Positions 24,610 to 34,704 of a stretch of DNA of 64,000 nucleotides are shown here, in pieces (positions within the stretch are counted from its first letter, which is position 1; every line of letters starts with the position of its first letter). Made by a program: the position numbers and the translations under genes. The notes beneath the pieces were generated by a model. The model was not told the DNA's origin. It saw nothing but the letters and a program-made list of their open reading frames with translations, and did no database searches. The DNA comes from Prionace glauca (taxonomy: Eukaryota; Chordata; Chondrichthyes; Carcharhiniformes; Carcharhinidae), in NCBI GenBank assembly GCA_037974335.1, contig CM075760.1:2272859-2336858 (forward strand), written 5' to 3'.

Positions 24610-24990
24610 GTGACCCTTCCGGCTGAAGGGATCAAGGGACATGGAGGGAAAGCGGGAGTCGGCCACTGAAAGTGCATGATCAGCCAAGATTATACTGAAA
24701 GATGGTGCAGGATCGAAGAGCCGAATGGCCGACTCCTGCAATTATTTTTTATGCTTTTTCGGCTGATTGGTGTCAATAAATTGTCCCTGAATTGGATCTC
24801 CTTTAATCTGGCGCATATATAATTCCCTAAATGTGCACTCTCTTTATTATGGAGTTGCACTAGATGTAGACAAAAACGTCGACGATCGACGTTTAACACT
24901 CAGCCCTTACTGAGTGTTAAAATGGGCGGTGCGGGCTTGTAGGGCCGAAGGGCCTGTTTCCTGTTTTTTGTTCGATGTGCAGTTGGAAAC
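24610..24990 (+). repeat. Fragments of CR1 3' tails
   Basis: GGGATCAAGGGACATGGAGG to GAATGGCCGACTCCTGCAAT (24629-24745) is a degraded CR1 D tail. GGGCCGAAGGGCCTGTTTCC (24942-24961) is a second tail scrap. Between them is unassigned sequence. Confidence 0.5.
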
Positions 24991-25139
24991 AGACTTCTTC
25001 CTCTGTCGTTCATAATGCTTCAGCATTTAGAATATAAATACATTTACTGTACTTGCAGGGAAAGCATGTGACTTAATCTCTGTCGAATTTATCTGCAACT
25101 GCTGTACTCTTGGATGCACATTTTTAAATCGTATATTTA

Positions 25140-25480
25140 CCAATGAAAAGTTGTGATCCCACCTGCACCACTTCTTGTGACACGTGCTTATTTCCCCTTC
25201 GGACATTGATATGCAAATTTCGAATTTGTCGTCCAAGTCATGAATAAATATAGTTGATATTTGAAACACCAGTGCAGATTCCTGGAAAACGACCATTTGT
25301 AAGGTTCTGTAAATCTGGATCGAGAACGTTTATCCCAACTTCCTCTATCTTTCCATGTGCAACTTATTTTCTGACTTTGGTTGTGGAAGATAATGGAACG
25401 TCTGCAGATTCCCTTACAGTAAATATCGCGGGACACACTAATCTCTACTGATTGGCATTTTAATTGTTGTTGACCTTGTT
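25140..25480 (-). repeat. Diverged CR1 RT fragment
   Basis: The minus strand reads VVFQESALVFQISTIFIHDL followed by KFEICIS, which is the GVPQGSVLGP-LFTIFINDLD motif of CR1 RT in decayed form. Confidence 0.5.
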
Positions 25481-25494
25481 GAATTATATACCAT

Positions 25495-26085
25495 TCTAAA
25501 TAATATTCACACAGTAGACGTGGAAAAGATGACATCCTGAGTCTTATGGGTGAACCCATAACAAGAAATAATTCCTACTTATTGGCATAATCCACAAAAA
25601 AATCAAAGAGAGTAGTAACATCTCCCGTAGGCTCCGCAGAGAAATCTGGACACTCGACATCTGACGTATAATGAGTCTGTGTAAACTCAGCCAAACACAT
25701 GTTACATCGTTGAGAAGAAAAAATAATGGAATTTCGGATAATGGAGCGTTAAATGCAGGAGGATAATTGTACTTGCATGCGATTCAAAGCAGGATTATGG
25801 GCGTAGACTTTACTAGGAATGTAGGCTACGATTTTCGAATACTTCACTGAATTAAAAAAAAACTGCACTTTTGAATCCTCATCACGCAGCATGTTCATAG
25901 ATAATGAAGCTCACCTGACTTTACATTGGCCTGGATTTTTCAGCTGAGCATCAGGTGCCAAAACACTTAATTCCACCATTTCAACATGAGGCTACCTATG
26001 GTATTTTTACACTGCTGGCTTATGAATAAGATTGTGAGGGAGACTGATGCGAAGAATTGCTGCAAAATTCCAAATTTCAGACGGA
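25495..26085. other. CR1 scrap, otherwise no gene
   Basis: AGTAGACGTGGAAAAGATGA (25512-25531) is a CR1 3'-part scrap (VDVEKM). The same wording recurs at 26419. The rest holds nothing I recognise. Confidence 0.4.
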
Positions 26086-26094
26086 TCAAATTGT

Positions 26095-26955
26095 TCTGGA
26101 GCATGACTCCCAAAACCTATTAATTAAGGAGAGTAAAGCAATTGCATAATTTAACAAGACAGGATATGAACTTATAAATAATTATGCTTCAGTTATGCAA
26201 GACACTGGTGAGACTGCATTTTGGATAATGTGAGCAGTTTCCGTCTCCTTATTTACACAAGGAGTATACATGGGTTGGAACAGGTGTGCTGAATTTATTC
26301 CTGGAATGAATGGGTTTTCATATGAGGCTAATGTCGAAATACTATGTTTGTTTCCAGTGGAATTTCGAATTGTGGACTGTGACCTGGTTGAAGTACATAC
26401 GATTCGAAATAGTTTTGACATAGTAGACGTGGAAACGTTGACATTCTGAGTCTTAAACAAAGAACAAAGAACAACCCAGCACGGGAAACAGGCCCTTCGG
26501 CCCAACGAGTCCGCGCCGCCGCATCACCCTACACCTATTCTACCCTGCATGCCTACGAATGGAACCCTACTCAGTCAGATTCAGGGAAGAAATAGTGTCA
26601 ATTTGGTAAAAACCGATTAGCCTAAGAGCACATCTTTGGGGTGTGGGAGGAAACCGGAGTCTTATGGGTGAACCCATAACGAAAGAGGCATCGTTTTCAA
26701 GTCAGTGGTTTGCCTTTTGGGACAGAAATGAAATGATTATTTTCAGATTTGCAGCTTTGGAATTCTCTGCTCAGAAAGCAGAGGAAGCCACATCGTTGAA
26801 TCTGTTCAAGGCGGAAGTGGATAGATTATTGTTCGGGAAGAAGCCAAAAGTTATAGGAATGTAGCACTTAAAACACAACGAGATTAACCAGCATGCTGTC
26901 CAATGGCGGAACAGGCTCCAGGGATTGAATTTCCGACCTCTGCTCCTGTATCATA
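26095..26955 (+). repeat. Old CR1 3' part with an inserted SINE-like unit
   Basis: CR1 wording (GTGAGACTGCATTTTGGATA, GAATGAATGGGTTTTCATAT, then GTAGACGTGGAAACGTTGAC) is interrupted at about 26455-26660 by a decayed SINE-like unit (GGCCCTTCGGCCCAACGAGT, GTGTGGGAGGAAACCGGAG). It resumes with a frame ending SLNLFKAEVDRLL. GAGTCTTA flanks the inserted unit on both sides (26448 and 26657), a probable target-site duplication. Confidence 0.6.
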
Positions 26956-27239
26956 ACGTTCTTCAAGACAGTGATTTAACACCCATAGATATTAAAGATC
27001 AAAGATCTCCTGACGGCAGGAGTATTATCACAGTTAGAGTACCAAAACAACGTTAACCGAATAACAGAGGAAATGTATCTTTCAACACTTCCAGAAATTT
27101 CAATTAGCTACTGTAATTCACCCAAAAAATTCGCCTGTGTACTGATCGTCAACAAGAGTGGAGTTCTGTCAAAGTACCCATCACTACTTACAATGTGCTA
27201 TCAACTTGTGCATTCCAACAAAAATATGTCCCAGCACTT

Positions 27240-27978
27240 GTCACTATTAAGGGCAGGGGTCTTAGTAGCGTTGAAGAGCAGAAGGATCTCGGGGTCCGGG
27301 TTCACAGGACTCTTAAATCGGCCTCGCAGGTGGAGGAGGTGGTCAAGAAGGCGTATGGTGTACTGGCCTTCATTAATCGAGGGATTGAGTTTAGGAGTCG
27401 GGAGGTAATGCTGCAACTTTACAGGACCCTTGTCAGGCCTCATTTGGAGTACTGTGCGCAGTTCTGGTCGCCTCACTATAGGAAAGACGTAGAAGCTATT
27501 GAAAGGGTGCAGAGGAGATTTACAAGGATGTTGCCTGGACTGGGAGGCATGCCTTATGAAGATAGGTTGAGGGAGCTGGGACTCTTTTCCCTGGAGAGGC
27601 GAAGGTTGAGAGGCGACCTGATAGAAGTTTATAAAATGTTGAGAGGAATAGATAGGGTGGACTCTCAGAGGCTATTTCCCCGGGTTGAAATGGTCGCTAC
27701 GAGAGGACACAGATTTAAGGTGCGGGGAGGGAAGTACAGAGGTGATGTTAGGGGTAAGTTTTTCACTCAGAGGGTAGTGAGTGATTGGAATCGGCTGCCG
27801 TCGTCGGTGGTGGAGGCGAACTCGCTGGGGTCTTTTAAAAGACTTCTGGATGAGTATATGGGGTTTAATGGGATTGGGGGTTATAGATAGGTCTATAGAT
27901 TGGTGGGGTTGATGCGATCGGCGCAACTCGAGGGCCGAAGGGCCTGTTCTATGTTCTATGTTCTATGTTCTATGTCAG
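27240..27978 (+). repeat. CR1 subfamily B, 3' end
   Basis: An open frame of about 215 codons from SVEEQKDLGVRVHRTLKSA through EYCAQFWSPHYRKDVE to MGFNGIGGYR and a stop, then the B tail with four TTCTATG repeats. Intact over this length and nearly identical to the copy at 12687-17033. Confidence 0.9.
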
Positions 27979-28069
27979 GAGGTAATGCATGTTTACTTCT
28001 GACAGAGGCAATGAACTTTAGACTATTAAAATAGGAACAGAAATAGACCGTTCAATTCTTCATGTCATG

Positions 28070-28124
28070 TGTGAGGGATTGCACTTTGGAAGGACAAACC
28101 ACAGTAGAACGTACAGGGTAAATG
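28070..28124 (+). repeat. CR1 fragment, left of tRNA-SINE insertion
   Basis: TTGCACTTTGGAAGGACAAA and CAGTAGAACGTACAGGGTAA encode LHFGRTNHSRTYRVN, which continues directly into GRTLKNAVEQRDLG at 28539 across the insertion. Confidence 0.7.
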
Positions 28125-28455
28125 AAATAGAACCCTACAGTGCAGAAACAGGCCCCTCGGCCCATCGAGTCTGCACCGAACACAATCCCACCCAGACCCT
28201 ATCCCCATATCCCTACACATTTACCTGCTAACCCCTCCAACCTACACATCCCAGGACACTAAGGGGCAATTTTAGCATAGCCAATGAACCTAACCCGCCC
28301 ATGGACTGTGGGAGGAAACCGGTGCACCCGGAGAAAACCCACGCAGACACGAGGAGAATGTGCAAACTCCACACAGGCAGTGACCCGAGCCGGGAATCGA
28401 ACCCAGGACCCTGGAGCTGTGAAGCAGCAGTGCTAACCACTGTGCTACCGTGCCG
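28125..28455 (-). repeat. tRNA-derived SINE, full length (composite with tRNA-Val)
   Basis: The minus strand runs from the head (CGGTAGCACAGTGGTTAGCA) through the B box (GGTTCGATTCCCGGC), the core and the 3' tail. It is one of the best-preserved SINE copies here. Its head is joined by about five bases to a complete tRNA-Val, and AAATG flanks the pair (28120-28124 and 28534-28538). Confidence 0.85.
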
Positions 28456-28460
28456 TACCG

Positions 28461-28533
28461 TGTTTCTGCCCGGTTTCGAACCGGGGACCTTTCGCGTGTG
28501 AGGCGAACGTGATAACCACTACACTACAGAAAC
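28461..28533 (-). tRNA. tRNA-Val (CAC), intact, probably retroposed with a SINE
   Basis: The minus strand gives a 73-nt sequence beginning GTTTCTGTAGTGTAGTGG and ending CCGGGCAGAAACA. The acceptor stem pairs fully (GTTTCTG with CAGAAAC), the D arm TAGTGTAGTGGTTA and T arm with GGTTCGAAACC are canonical, and the anticodon is CAC within CCTCACACG. It matches the vertebrate tRNA-Val(CAC) gene as I know it, with one compensated pair change in the acceptor stem. No run of four T follows on its own strand; a SINE head starts five bases later. The target-site duplication encloses tRNA plus SINE, so it was probably copied in as one unit. Whether it is transcribed cannot be told. Confidence 0.9.
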
Positions 28534-28538
28534 AAATG

Positions 28539-29290
28539 GTAGGACTCTGAAGAATGCAGTTGAACAGAGGGATCTGGGAAAACAGGTGCAGAATTCCCTA
28601 AAAGTGACGTCACAGGTGGATTGGGTCGTAAAGAGAGCTTTTGGTCCATTGGCCTTTATAAATCGGAGTATCGAGCAGAAACGTTGGGGTGTTATGGTAA
28701 GGTTATATCAGGCATTGGTGAGGCCGAATTTACAATATTGTCTGCAGTTTTGGTCACCTAGTTACAGGAATGATGCAACCAAGGTTGAAAGGGCGCACAG
28801 AAGGTTCATGAGGATGTTGCCGAGACTTGAGAAGCTGAGATTGATTGCTGAGAGAGATTGAATAGGTTAGGATTTTATTCCCTGGAGCGTAGAAGAATGA
28901 AGGGCGATTTGACAGACGTGTAGAAGATTTTGATGTGTATGGATAGAGTGAATGCAAGCAGGCTTTTTCACTGAGGCTAGGGGAGAAAAAAAACAGAGGG
29001 CATGGGTTACGGGTGAAAGGAGACAAATTTAAAGGGAATATTGCGGGGGGTGGGCTTCTTTATGCACAGAGTGGTGGGAGTATGGAATGAGCTGCCGGAT
29101 AAAGTGGTAAATGCGGGGTCAGTTTTAACATTTAAGAAAAACTTAGACTTGTTCACGGATGGAAGGGATTTGGAGGGATATCGTTCAAGTGCAGGTCAGT
29201 GGGACTAGGCAGACAAATGGTTCGGCAGAGCCAAGAAGGGCCAAAAGGCCCGTTTCTGAGCTGTAATTTTCTATGCTTCTATGGTTCCAT
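28539..29290 (+). repeat. CR1 3' part, right of tRNA-SINE insertion
   Basis: Frames read VTSQVDWVVKRAFGPLAFI, RLYQALVRPNLQYCLQFWSP, ERAHRRFMRMLPRL, then with frame breaks the FM-RVV-VWNELPDKVVN region and the tail GGCCCGTTTCTGAGCTGTAA. Confidence 0.8.
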
Positions 29291-29299
29291 GCTCCGTCA

Positions 29300-29640
29300 T
29301 TTAATAATATTAAAGCTGATGAACGACTCACACAACCCTCGTTCCTGTTTTACCTCTGTCACCCTTAATTCCCACATTTTATTTAGCACCTGCCAATCTG
29401 AGCCTTGAAAATGCTCAACTGTTAGATTTCCGCAGCTTGGGTAAAGAATTACAAAGATTCACAAGCCTTTGAGAAAACTAATTCTTCCCCAATTCCGTCT
29501 TCCATGATCACAACTTTATCCTGCAACAATGTTCTCTAGTCCTCTACTCTCCCATGAGTGCAAATATCCTCTGAAAATATACTCCTCCTAACCCCCTAAG
29601 AATAATTTTGCTTCTTGAGTTCTGTTCGGGAGATCAAAGA
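29300..29640 (-). repeat. Old LINE-type 3' fragment
   Basis: CACCTGCCAATCTGAGCCTT, CAAAGATTCACAAGCCTTTG, then TAGTCCTCTACTCTCCCATG are the reversed C-terminal wording of a long-dead CR1/L2-type repeat that I know from shark DNA. No frame remains. Confidence 0.55.
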
Positions 29641-32375
29641 TGGCTGACGACTCCACACGCCTTCTATTTACCAATCAACCCAGGCTTATTGTGGATGTTG
29701 ACATGGTTCATGAACGAAACATTAAACATGTTGGGAAAATTCACAGATTCACAACTGTAATGATGAAGACAATTCACTCGATAATTTTTCTAAACTCAAT
29801 AAAAAGTTAACAATGTACCTCTGACACCTTCCAACAATTGAAAACTCATTTTTTTCTTTCCTCCTTTTCAATATTTTAAAACATTCTTATTACATCGACC
29901 CGGACTCAAATGTCTTTTGAAGGAATTTGAGCAATTCACTTATTTGTTTATTTGTATCTATTTAGCCTCTTGTTTGCGGAATCTCTGGTGAACCAAGTGA
30001 CAGCAGTTTGACTACGTTGCAGAGCAAACACTTTTACAGCTCGCCTAATAACAGAGAGGTGATTTCAAAAACACCATAACAGCTTTCGAGTTAAAAAAAA
30101 TAAAATGAATAAGTCTGTAATAAAATGCTACAATTTACAATGCTGACCATGAAGATGCACAATTGTCAAAAATGATACTTTTTCGGGTATATTCTCCATT
30201 ATGGAACAATATCTACTGTTCCGAACCGACATCACTTGTAAAAAAAAAGCCCGAAAAACGCAACAACGTAATTTCCACATGAGTTCCATCTAACAGAGCC
30301 ATCCTGCTCAGAAAGAAGCTCATGACAATTTGTCATGTGTAACGATTAATACTGGTTTTCCCAGAGACATGTGAATCTTTGAATGAATAAAACTATAAGT
30401 TATGTCTTGTGCAGTATTTAAAGCCTCAATCTCCACACCATATTAACGGACCCAATATCACTTAATCCCCCTGCTCATTCCAAACACCGAACAAAGTTCC
30501 ATTCAGGGTTTCATTCCCAGCATATATTTTTTTGTCACTGATTGAATGACTTCTGTCACTTTTTAGCTCATTGTTCCATTTAAAAAATAGCTTTGGTCTT
30601 CTAATTATTAACAATATGCATTTGCTTTTAATTCCGGTGTCCCGCCCACCTTTTGGAACACTCTCCAAAGCGCCACCGCATAAAACAACTAATATTTATC
30701 CAATACCTTCAACAAAATGGATGTCGCAACAACTATCACCAGTTCCTTATGAAAGAAATAATGGGACTGGGACAAGTAAGGAAATATTAGGTCAATTTAT
30801 GCAAGTCCTGATAAAGAGGCAACTTATAATAACTATATTAAAATGGGAAAGCAAAGTCGTGCAGCAGACAAGTAAACAGTTTGTAACCCACAGATGGTGG
30901 AGTAATTAAAACTGGGAGTGTACTGGAGACTACAATTAGAGGCATGCACATCGTCGATGAGCGTTTGGTGGAGATTACATTGATACAAAAATCTGAAGCA
31001 TGAAAGGGTCTTGCAAACAAGGATGACAGTATTGAAATTACAGGTGTTGTAGGAAAATGGGACCTAATGTATGTTATGATGTGGACATTAGATGCTGACA
31101 TCACCTTAAATTTACTGTGGCGATTGTGTGGGAGATCGGAATACATTGAAATGACCGAATATAGAGGTAAGGGAGACAAAGATGAGGGGACCATGCAAGG
31201 CGAGCTGAGATATAGGTGAATCGAACTGCTTTAGGATTGCAAAGAAGGGGCTTTACTGATATTGCAAATATGAAGTGGAAAACGTCTTAGTGATTTAATT
31301 TATCATCAGATTGCAAAGAGACATTTTTAAAGTGAGCTTGCTGCATGGTAAAGGACACGGTCTGACGGTAGGTAAAGGATTTTTGGAGCAGGATTGATTA
31401 AAAAATTTGGATATATTGAGGAGACGAACATGGCCAAGAACAGACTCCTGTGGGATATTTTATTTACATATTTGCAATCGAACTGAGACCTCTGTTTGCC
31501 CTTTCGAAAAGCATCTTCAGTGTCAAAGAAGCAATACATGCAAAGATAGCCAGTACAGCAGACAGGACATGAAGCAATTTGGAAAATCTTAGTAACTATG
31601 TTTTGGCTAATATCTTTGCCGATTCTGCAGTGGAAACTCATCAAAAGTGTTTGCACAATTCGCGTACACAATGCAATGTATAACTGAAAGTCAAACGATC
31701 ACAGCAAAAATGAGCAAAGGTTTACTTCCAATAATGAATGACTACTTCATTCATATTGTTTGCATGACATCTTCTTATATCAAAGATGACATTTGGGCTT
31801 TACTGATCTTACTTTAATGTATGGTCAGGTTGTTGAAGAGTGTTGAGTAATTTGCAGAGACATCTTCGAAAGGACAATCCAAACACGAAACCGCAATTAT
31901 TTTGAAGGGAAAAACAAGAACAGCAAACGGATCGGAAAAATGCGACTTGAACGTTTTCCTCCAAGCCCTGACTTGGAACCATGACACTGCTCTCTCACAG
32001 TGATTGAATACACATAATATTATTAATCGAATCAATAAGAACTCCGTTCCTCGTCGCAGTTTATGTGCACTTGCATCAGTTGAACTGTACACGTGTAAAT
32101 AGGCGAATCACGACCACTTTCACATTCATGAGGTATGCTTTTCCTGCTAGTAACTGTCACACCTCAGAGAATAATATTGTTTTAAATTCAAAAAGGAAAA
32201 ATAAACTGTGAATGGAAACAAACTCAACATGTTGGCAGTATTCCCTATTAATCCAACGGAAAGTCCAAATTCATTGGATACAAATTCCAATTGCGTGATT
32301 ATGGATATTGTAGTCATATTTTAAGCTATGGCACAGACTGAACAATGCAGATTGATCATCTTCGATCACTCCGCC
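29641..32375. other. 5' flank of the IgNAR gene, no gene seen
   Basis: 2.7 kb of AT-rich DNA with short chance frames only (30571-30909, 30838-31194, 31327-31671, 31814-32092). None has recognisable motifs or splice context. No further V segment or conserved octamer was found by reading. Confidence 0.5.
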
Positions 32376-32377
32376 CT

Positions 32378-32411
32378 ATGCAAATTCACGCTGTCTCTTG
32401 AGGTTTATAAA
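32378..32411 (+). promoter_or_regulatory. IgNAR V promoter: octamer and TATA box
   Basis: A perfect immunoglobulin octamer ATGCAAAT (32378-32385), in the heavy-chain orientation, is followed 18 bp later by TTTATAAA (32404-32411). The leader ATG is at 32504, so transcription should start near 32435-32440. Octamer plus TATA at this spacing is the standard Ig V promoter, bound by Oct factors. Confidence 0.85.
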
Positions 32412-32503
32412 GTCGGTGTTCAGCTGCCCACCGTTACACAGAGCACTCAGTGTTGAGTTCGAGTGATCGCCCTGCTGAGGTTTTCAGTGCTTGTGAAGAA
32501 ACA

Positions 32504-32546
32504 ATGCATATTTTCTGGGCTGCGCTCCTTTTAACGTGGTTATCAA
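32504..32546 (+). CDS. IgNAR leader exon
   Basis: Encodes MHIFWAALLLTWLS plus one base of a split codon, and ends at the donor AA|GTAAGT (32547). This is the hydrophobic core of a secretion signal peptide targeting the chain to the ER. The ATG at 32504 is the first after the predicted transcription start and lies in AACAATGC context. A 139-bp intron follows, with the acceptor TTTTCTCCATACAG at 32685. The split codon becomes Asn and the leader continues with AFS before the mature V start. The separate short leader exon spliced in phase 1 to V is universal in Ig genes. Confidence 0.88.
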
Positions 32547-32685
32547 GTAAGTTTCTTTCAGAAGAAAAAAGTGTGTTAACTGGATAAAATTGGGTGGTTG
32601 CGCATAGATTGTGGAAAATTCCTTGCCTTCAAGTTCTTGTATTGTTTCAGACAAATAATTCATTTCGTATCTTTTCTCCATACAG

Positions 32686-32963
32686 ATGCCTTCAGTGTAC
32701 ATGTCGATCAAACACCACGGACGGCAACTAAAGAAACAGGCGATTCTCTGACAATCAACTGCGTCCTAAGGGATGCTGGTAGCTGTAGCTTGTATGGAAC
32801 AAGTTGGTTTCGGAAAAATCCCGGTTCAACAGGTTGGGAACGCATTACCATTGGCGGCCGATATGTTGAAAGAGTCAACAAGGGAAGCAAGTCGTTTTCT
32901 CTGCAAATCAAGGACTTAACAGTTGAAGACAGTGTCACATTTTACTGCAAAGCTCAAAGTTAC
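32686..32963 (+). CDS. IgNAR variable (V) segment, germline
   Basis: 278 bp, about 92 codons. FR1 reads VDQTPRTATKETGDSLTINC, the IgNAR signature. The canonical disulfide Cys of FR1 is followed by CDR1 containing an extra Cys (GSCSLYGTSW), then FR2 WFRKN and ITIGGRYVE, with the very short IgNAR-type region in place of CDR2, then FR3 IKDLTVEDSVTFYCKA with the second canonical Cys. The frame is open to the last codon (QSY) before the recombination signal. The V domain of IgNAR (VNAR) binds antigen without a light chain. The extra CDR1 Cys, together with Cys codons in the downstream D segments, resembles what is called type II IgNAR. There is a V for G change in the usual EDSGTYYC motif. It looks functional: promoter, leader, splice sites, frame and RSS are all present. 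Confidence 0.95.
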
Positions 32964-33001
32964 CACAGTAACAAGGTTGAACTTTCAGTCATGCAAAAAT
33001 A
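32964..33001 (+). promoter_or_regulatory. V 3' recombination signal (heptamer, 22-bp spacer, nonamer)
   Basis: Heptamer CACAGTA (32964-32970), 22-bp spacer, nonamer GCAAAAATA (32993-33001; 6 of 9 to the consensus ACAAAAACC). This is a 23-class RSS for RAG cleavage, requiring a 12-class partner at D. Confidence 0.85.
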
Positions 33002-33218
33002 TCTTCCGATCTCCGATGAAGATAATACAATTTTGTTCGCTCTTCTGGCTGAAACCGCATTTTAGTTTGGCAACAATTGTGAAACGGGGACATTTGTAAA
33101 TATCTGATGACAGTTCCAGGTTCATAAACCCCAGAACTTGAAATGTGGATGCGCAGCAAATGCATTCAACACACAGACAAACAGAGAAGCTGTTTTTGAA
33201 CGGGGCTAGACCACTGTG

Positions 33219-33228
33219 TGATTACTGC
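33219..33228 (+). other. IgNAR D1 segment with 12- and 23-RSS
   Basis: Coding bases TGATTACTGC. 5' RSS: nonamer TGTTTTTGA (33191-33199), 12-bp spacer, heptamer CACTGTG (33212-33218, perfect). 3' RSS: heptamer CACAGCA (33229-33235), 23-bp spacer, nonamer ACACAAACT (33259-33267). One reading phase gives Asp-Tyr-Cys, which can supply a CDR3 cysteine. Confidence 0.85.
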
Positions 33229-33684
33229 CACAGCAGTGGAGAAGGCAGTTCCCGTCATACACAAACTATCGTCAGATTTGTTTTCTTGAACTGCAGAACA
33301 TTTTAACTGTTTCTCAACTGGTCTTGCAGGAAGTTATTAATGAATAATCTGGAGGTTTAGCACGTTTAGTCGAAAGAAAACAATGAGAAAAGGGACATTG
33401 TGATGTTCTGCGAAGCTCGAGATGGCTCACAACAATAAGATTGAACTTCCGGTTCTGCAAAAGTATCCTCCGATCTCCGAATAAAGACAGGACAATATTG
33501 GACGCCATTCAGGCTGAAACTGTATTTTATTTGTGGATACTATTCTGAAATGGGGACATTTCTAAACATCTGGGGACAGTTCCAGGATTATAAATCCCAG
33601 CATTTGAAATGTGGATGCGGAGCAACTGTATTTAACACCCAGATAAATAGAGAAGCTGTTTTTGAACGGGGCTCGACCACTGTG

Positions 33685-33694
33685 TGGGTACTGC
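33685..33694 (+). other. IgNAR D2 segment with 12- and 23-RSS
   Basis: Coding bases TGGGTACTGC. 5' RSS: nonamer TGTTTTTGA (33657-33665), 12-bp spacer, heptamer CACTGTG (33678-33684). 3' RSS: heptamer CACAGCA (33695-33701), 23-bp spacer, nonamer TCACAAACT (33725-33733). Tandem paralogue of D1; differs by two coding bases. The same phase gives Gly-Tyr-Cys. Confidence 0.85.
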
Positions 33695-33956
33695 CACAGC
33701 AGTCGAGAAGACGGTCCCCGTCACTCACAAACTATCTTCAGATTTGTTTTCTTTAACACTGGAACAAGTTAACTGTACCTCAACTGGTTTTGCGAGAAGT
33801 TATTAATGAATATTTTGGAAGGATAACATATGTAGTGGAATGAAAAGAATGGAAAAAGGACAGTGTGATGTGAATTCAAATCGGAGTAGACGTCTCGAAC
33901 TGAGAGGCTTGGATGACTATACATGACAAGTTTTTGCACTGATCTTTGCGGCTGTG

Positions 33957-33969
33957 TGGGTGTGTGGGC
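33957..33969 (+). other. IgNAR D3 segment with 12- and 22-bp-spacer RSS
   Basis: Coding bases TGGGTGTGTGGGC. 5' RSS: nonamer AGTTTTTGC (33929-33937), 12-bp spacer, heptamer GGCTGTG (33950-33956; 5 of 7). 3' RSS: heptamer CACATTA (33970-33976), 22-bp spacer, nonamer ACAAAAACT (33999-34007; 8 of 9). In the D1/D2 phase it reads Gly-Cys-Val-Gly. The D/heptamer border could shift by a base or two. Confidence 0.75.
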
Positions 33970-34348
33970 CACATTAATGAATTATAGATTCTCTTAATAC
34001 AAAAACTAGTCCTCTACTCCTGAAGACAAAACAAACCGATTTTACTTTCTGAGTGGCTGCGGTAGCTCATGGTTAAACAACTGCTGTCCTCCTCAAACAC
34101 CAATTGATGCATTGCAACATTTTCTCTGTTTATTTTGACAATTATGTTTATAAATATTTGAATCGCATTTCACAGCACGGAGGTTTCTCCATGACTTGGA
34201 CAGGTCCTTAGGAGCGAGAGACAGCTGCTCGGATTCCAATACGAAGGGAACAATTTACGCCAATTTCCAATCGATATTTTGGAGTGATTGAAGCATTTTC
34301 TGCGAAGGTTTGGATAATGGATTTATTGTGCTGATGTGAAGTGATGTG

Positions 34349-34360
34349 CAGCTATGGTGA
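34349..34360 (+). other. IgNAR D4 segment with 12-RSS on both sides
   Basis: Coding bases CAGCTATGGTGA. 3' RSS: heptamer CACGATG (34361-34367), 12-bp spacer, perfect nonamer ACAAAAACC (34380-34388). 5' RSS: nonamer ATTTATTGT (34321-34329), 12-bp spacer, heptamer TGATGTG (34342-34348; weak except for the border GTG). 12/12 signals fit the last D before a 23-RSS J, as I know for the J-proximal D of nurse shark IgNAR. The 5' signal is the weakest of the set. Confidence 0.72.
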
Positions 34361-34704
34361 CACGATGGTGCGGGCCACAACAAAAACCTACACTACAGTT
34401 ATTTCCTTTACGACTGGCGAACCAGGCTGTACAGTACTGTTCCTTCCACCTCTAACTGCACAGCGTTGGAAATCCATTCCCGAAGGAATTTCATTTTTGG
34501 AATGCCCCATTATGGTCCTTAATATTGAGTCACTGGACTGTCTTTCTTTTAAGGTATTCCAAGTGTACATGTAGCTCATGGAAAATTTCTCCGCGGTTGG
34601 AGACAGATCATGAATTTAAATGCGTTGATAAATGCAACATTTACAAAAGATCTTTGTAACGATGTTGCTTCAGGGCATTGAATAGCGGGTTTTGCTTCAC
34701 TGGC

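Larger units (their letters stand above)
32928..33870 (+). repeat. Tandem duplication, about 465-bp period (V 3' end plus D)
   Basis: Two consecutive units start at the end of V FR3 (32928) and at 33394, and a third remnant of the unit start lies at 33859 (GACAGTGTGATGTG). Each unit holds the V FR3 end with a decayed RSS, the shared text GAAGCTGTTTTTGAACGGGG, one D segment with its signals, and AAGTTATTAATGAATA. In unit 2 the V remnant reads TGTTCTGCGAAGC followed by a heptamer-like CACAACA. D1 and D2 are therefore paralogues made by this duplication. Confidence 0.85.

Noticed and set aside
28461-28533. Ordinary stand-alone tRNA gene
   Set aside because: No terminator follows, and one target-site duplication encloses tRNA plus SINE, so a retroposed composite is more likely. 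The tRNA itself is kept as a feature.
30571-31194. Overlapping frames upstream of V as a gene
   Set aside because: Frames on opposite strands, no domain, no conserved composition; chance.
33394-33470. Second functional V segment
   Set aside because: Only the last bases of FR3 and a decayed RSS are present; leader, FR1 and FR2 are missing.
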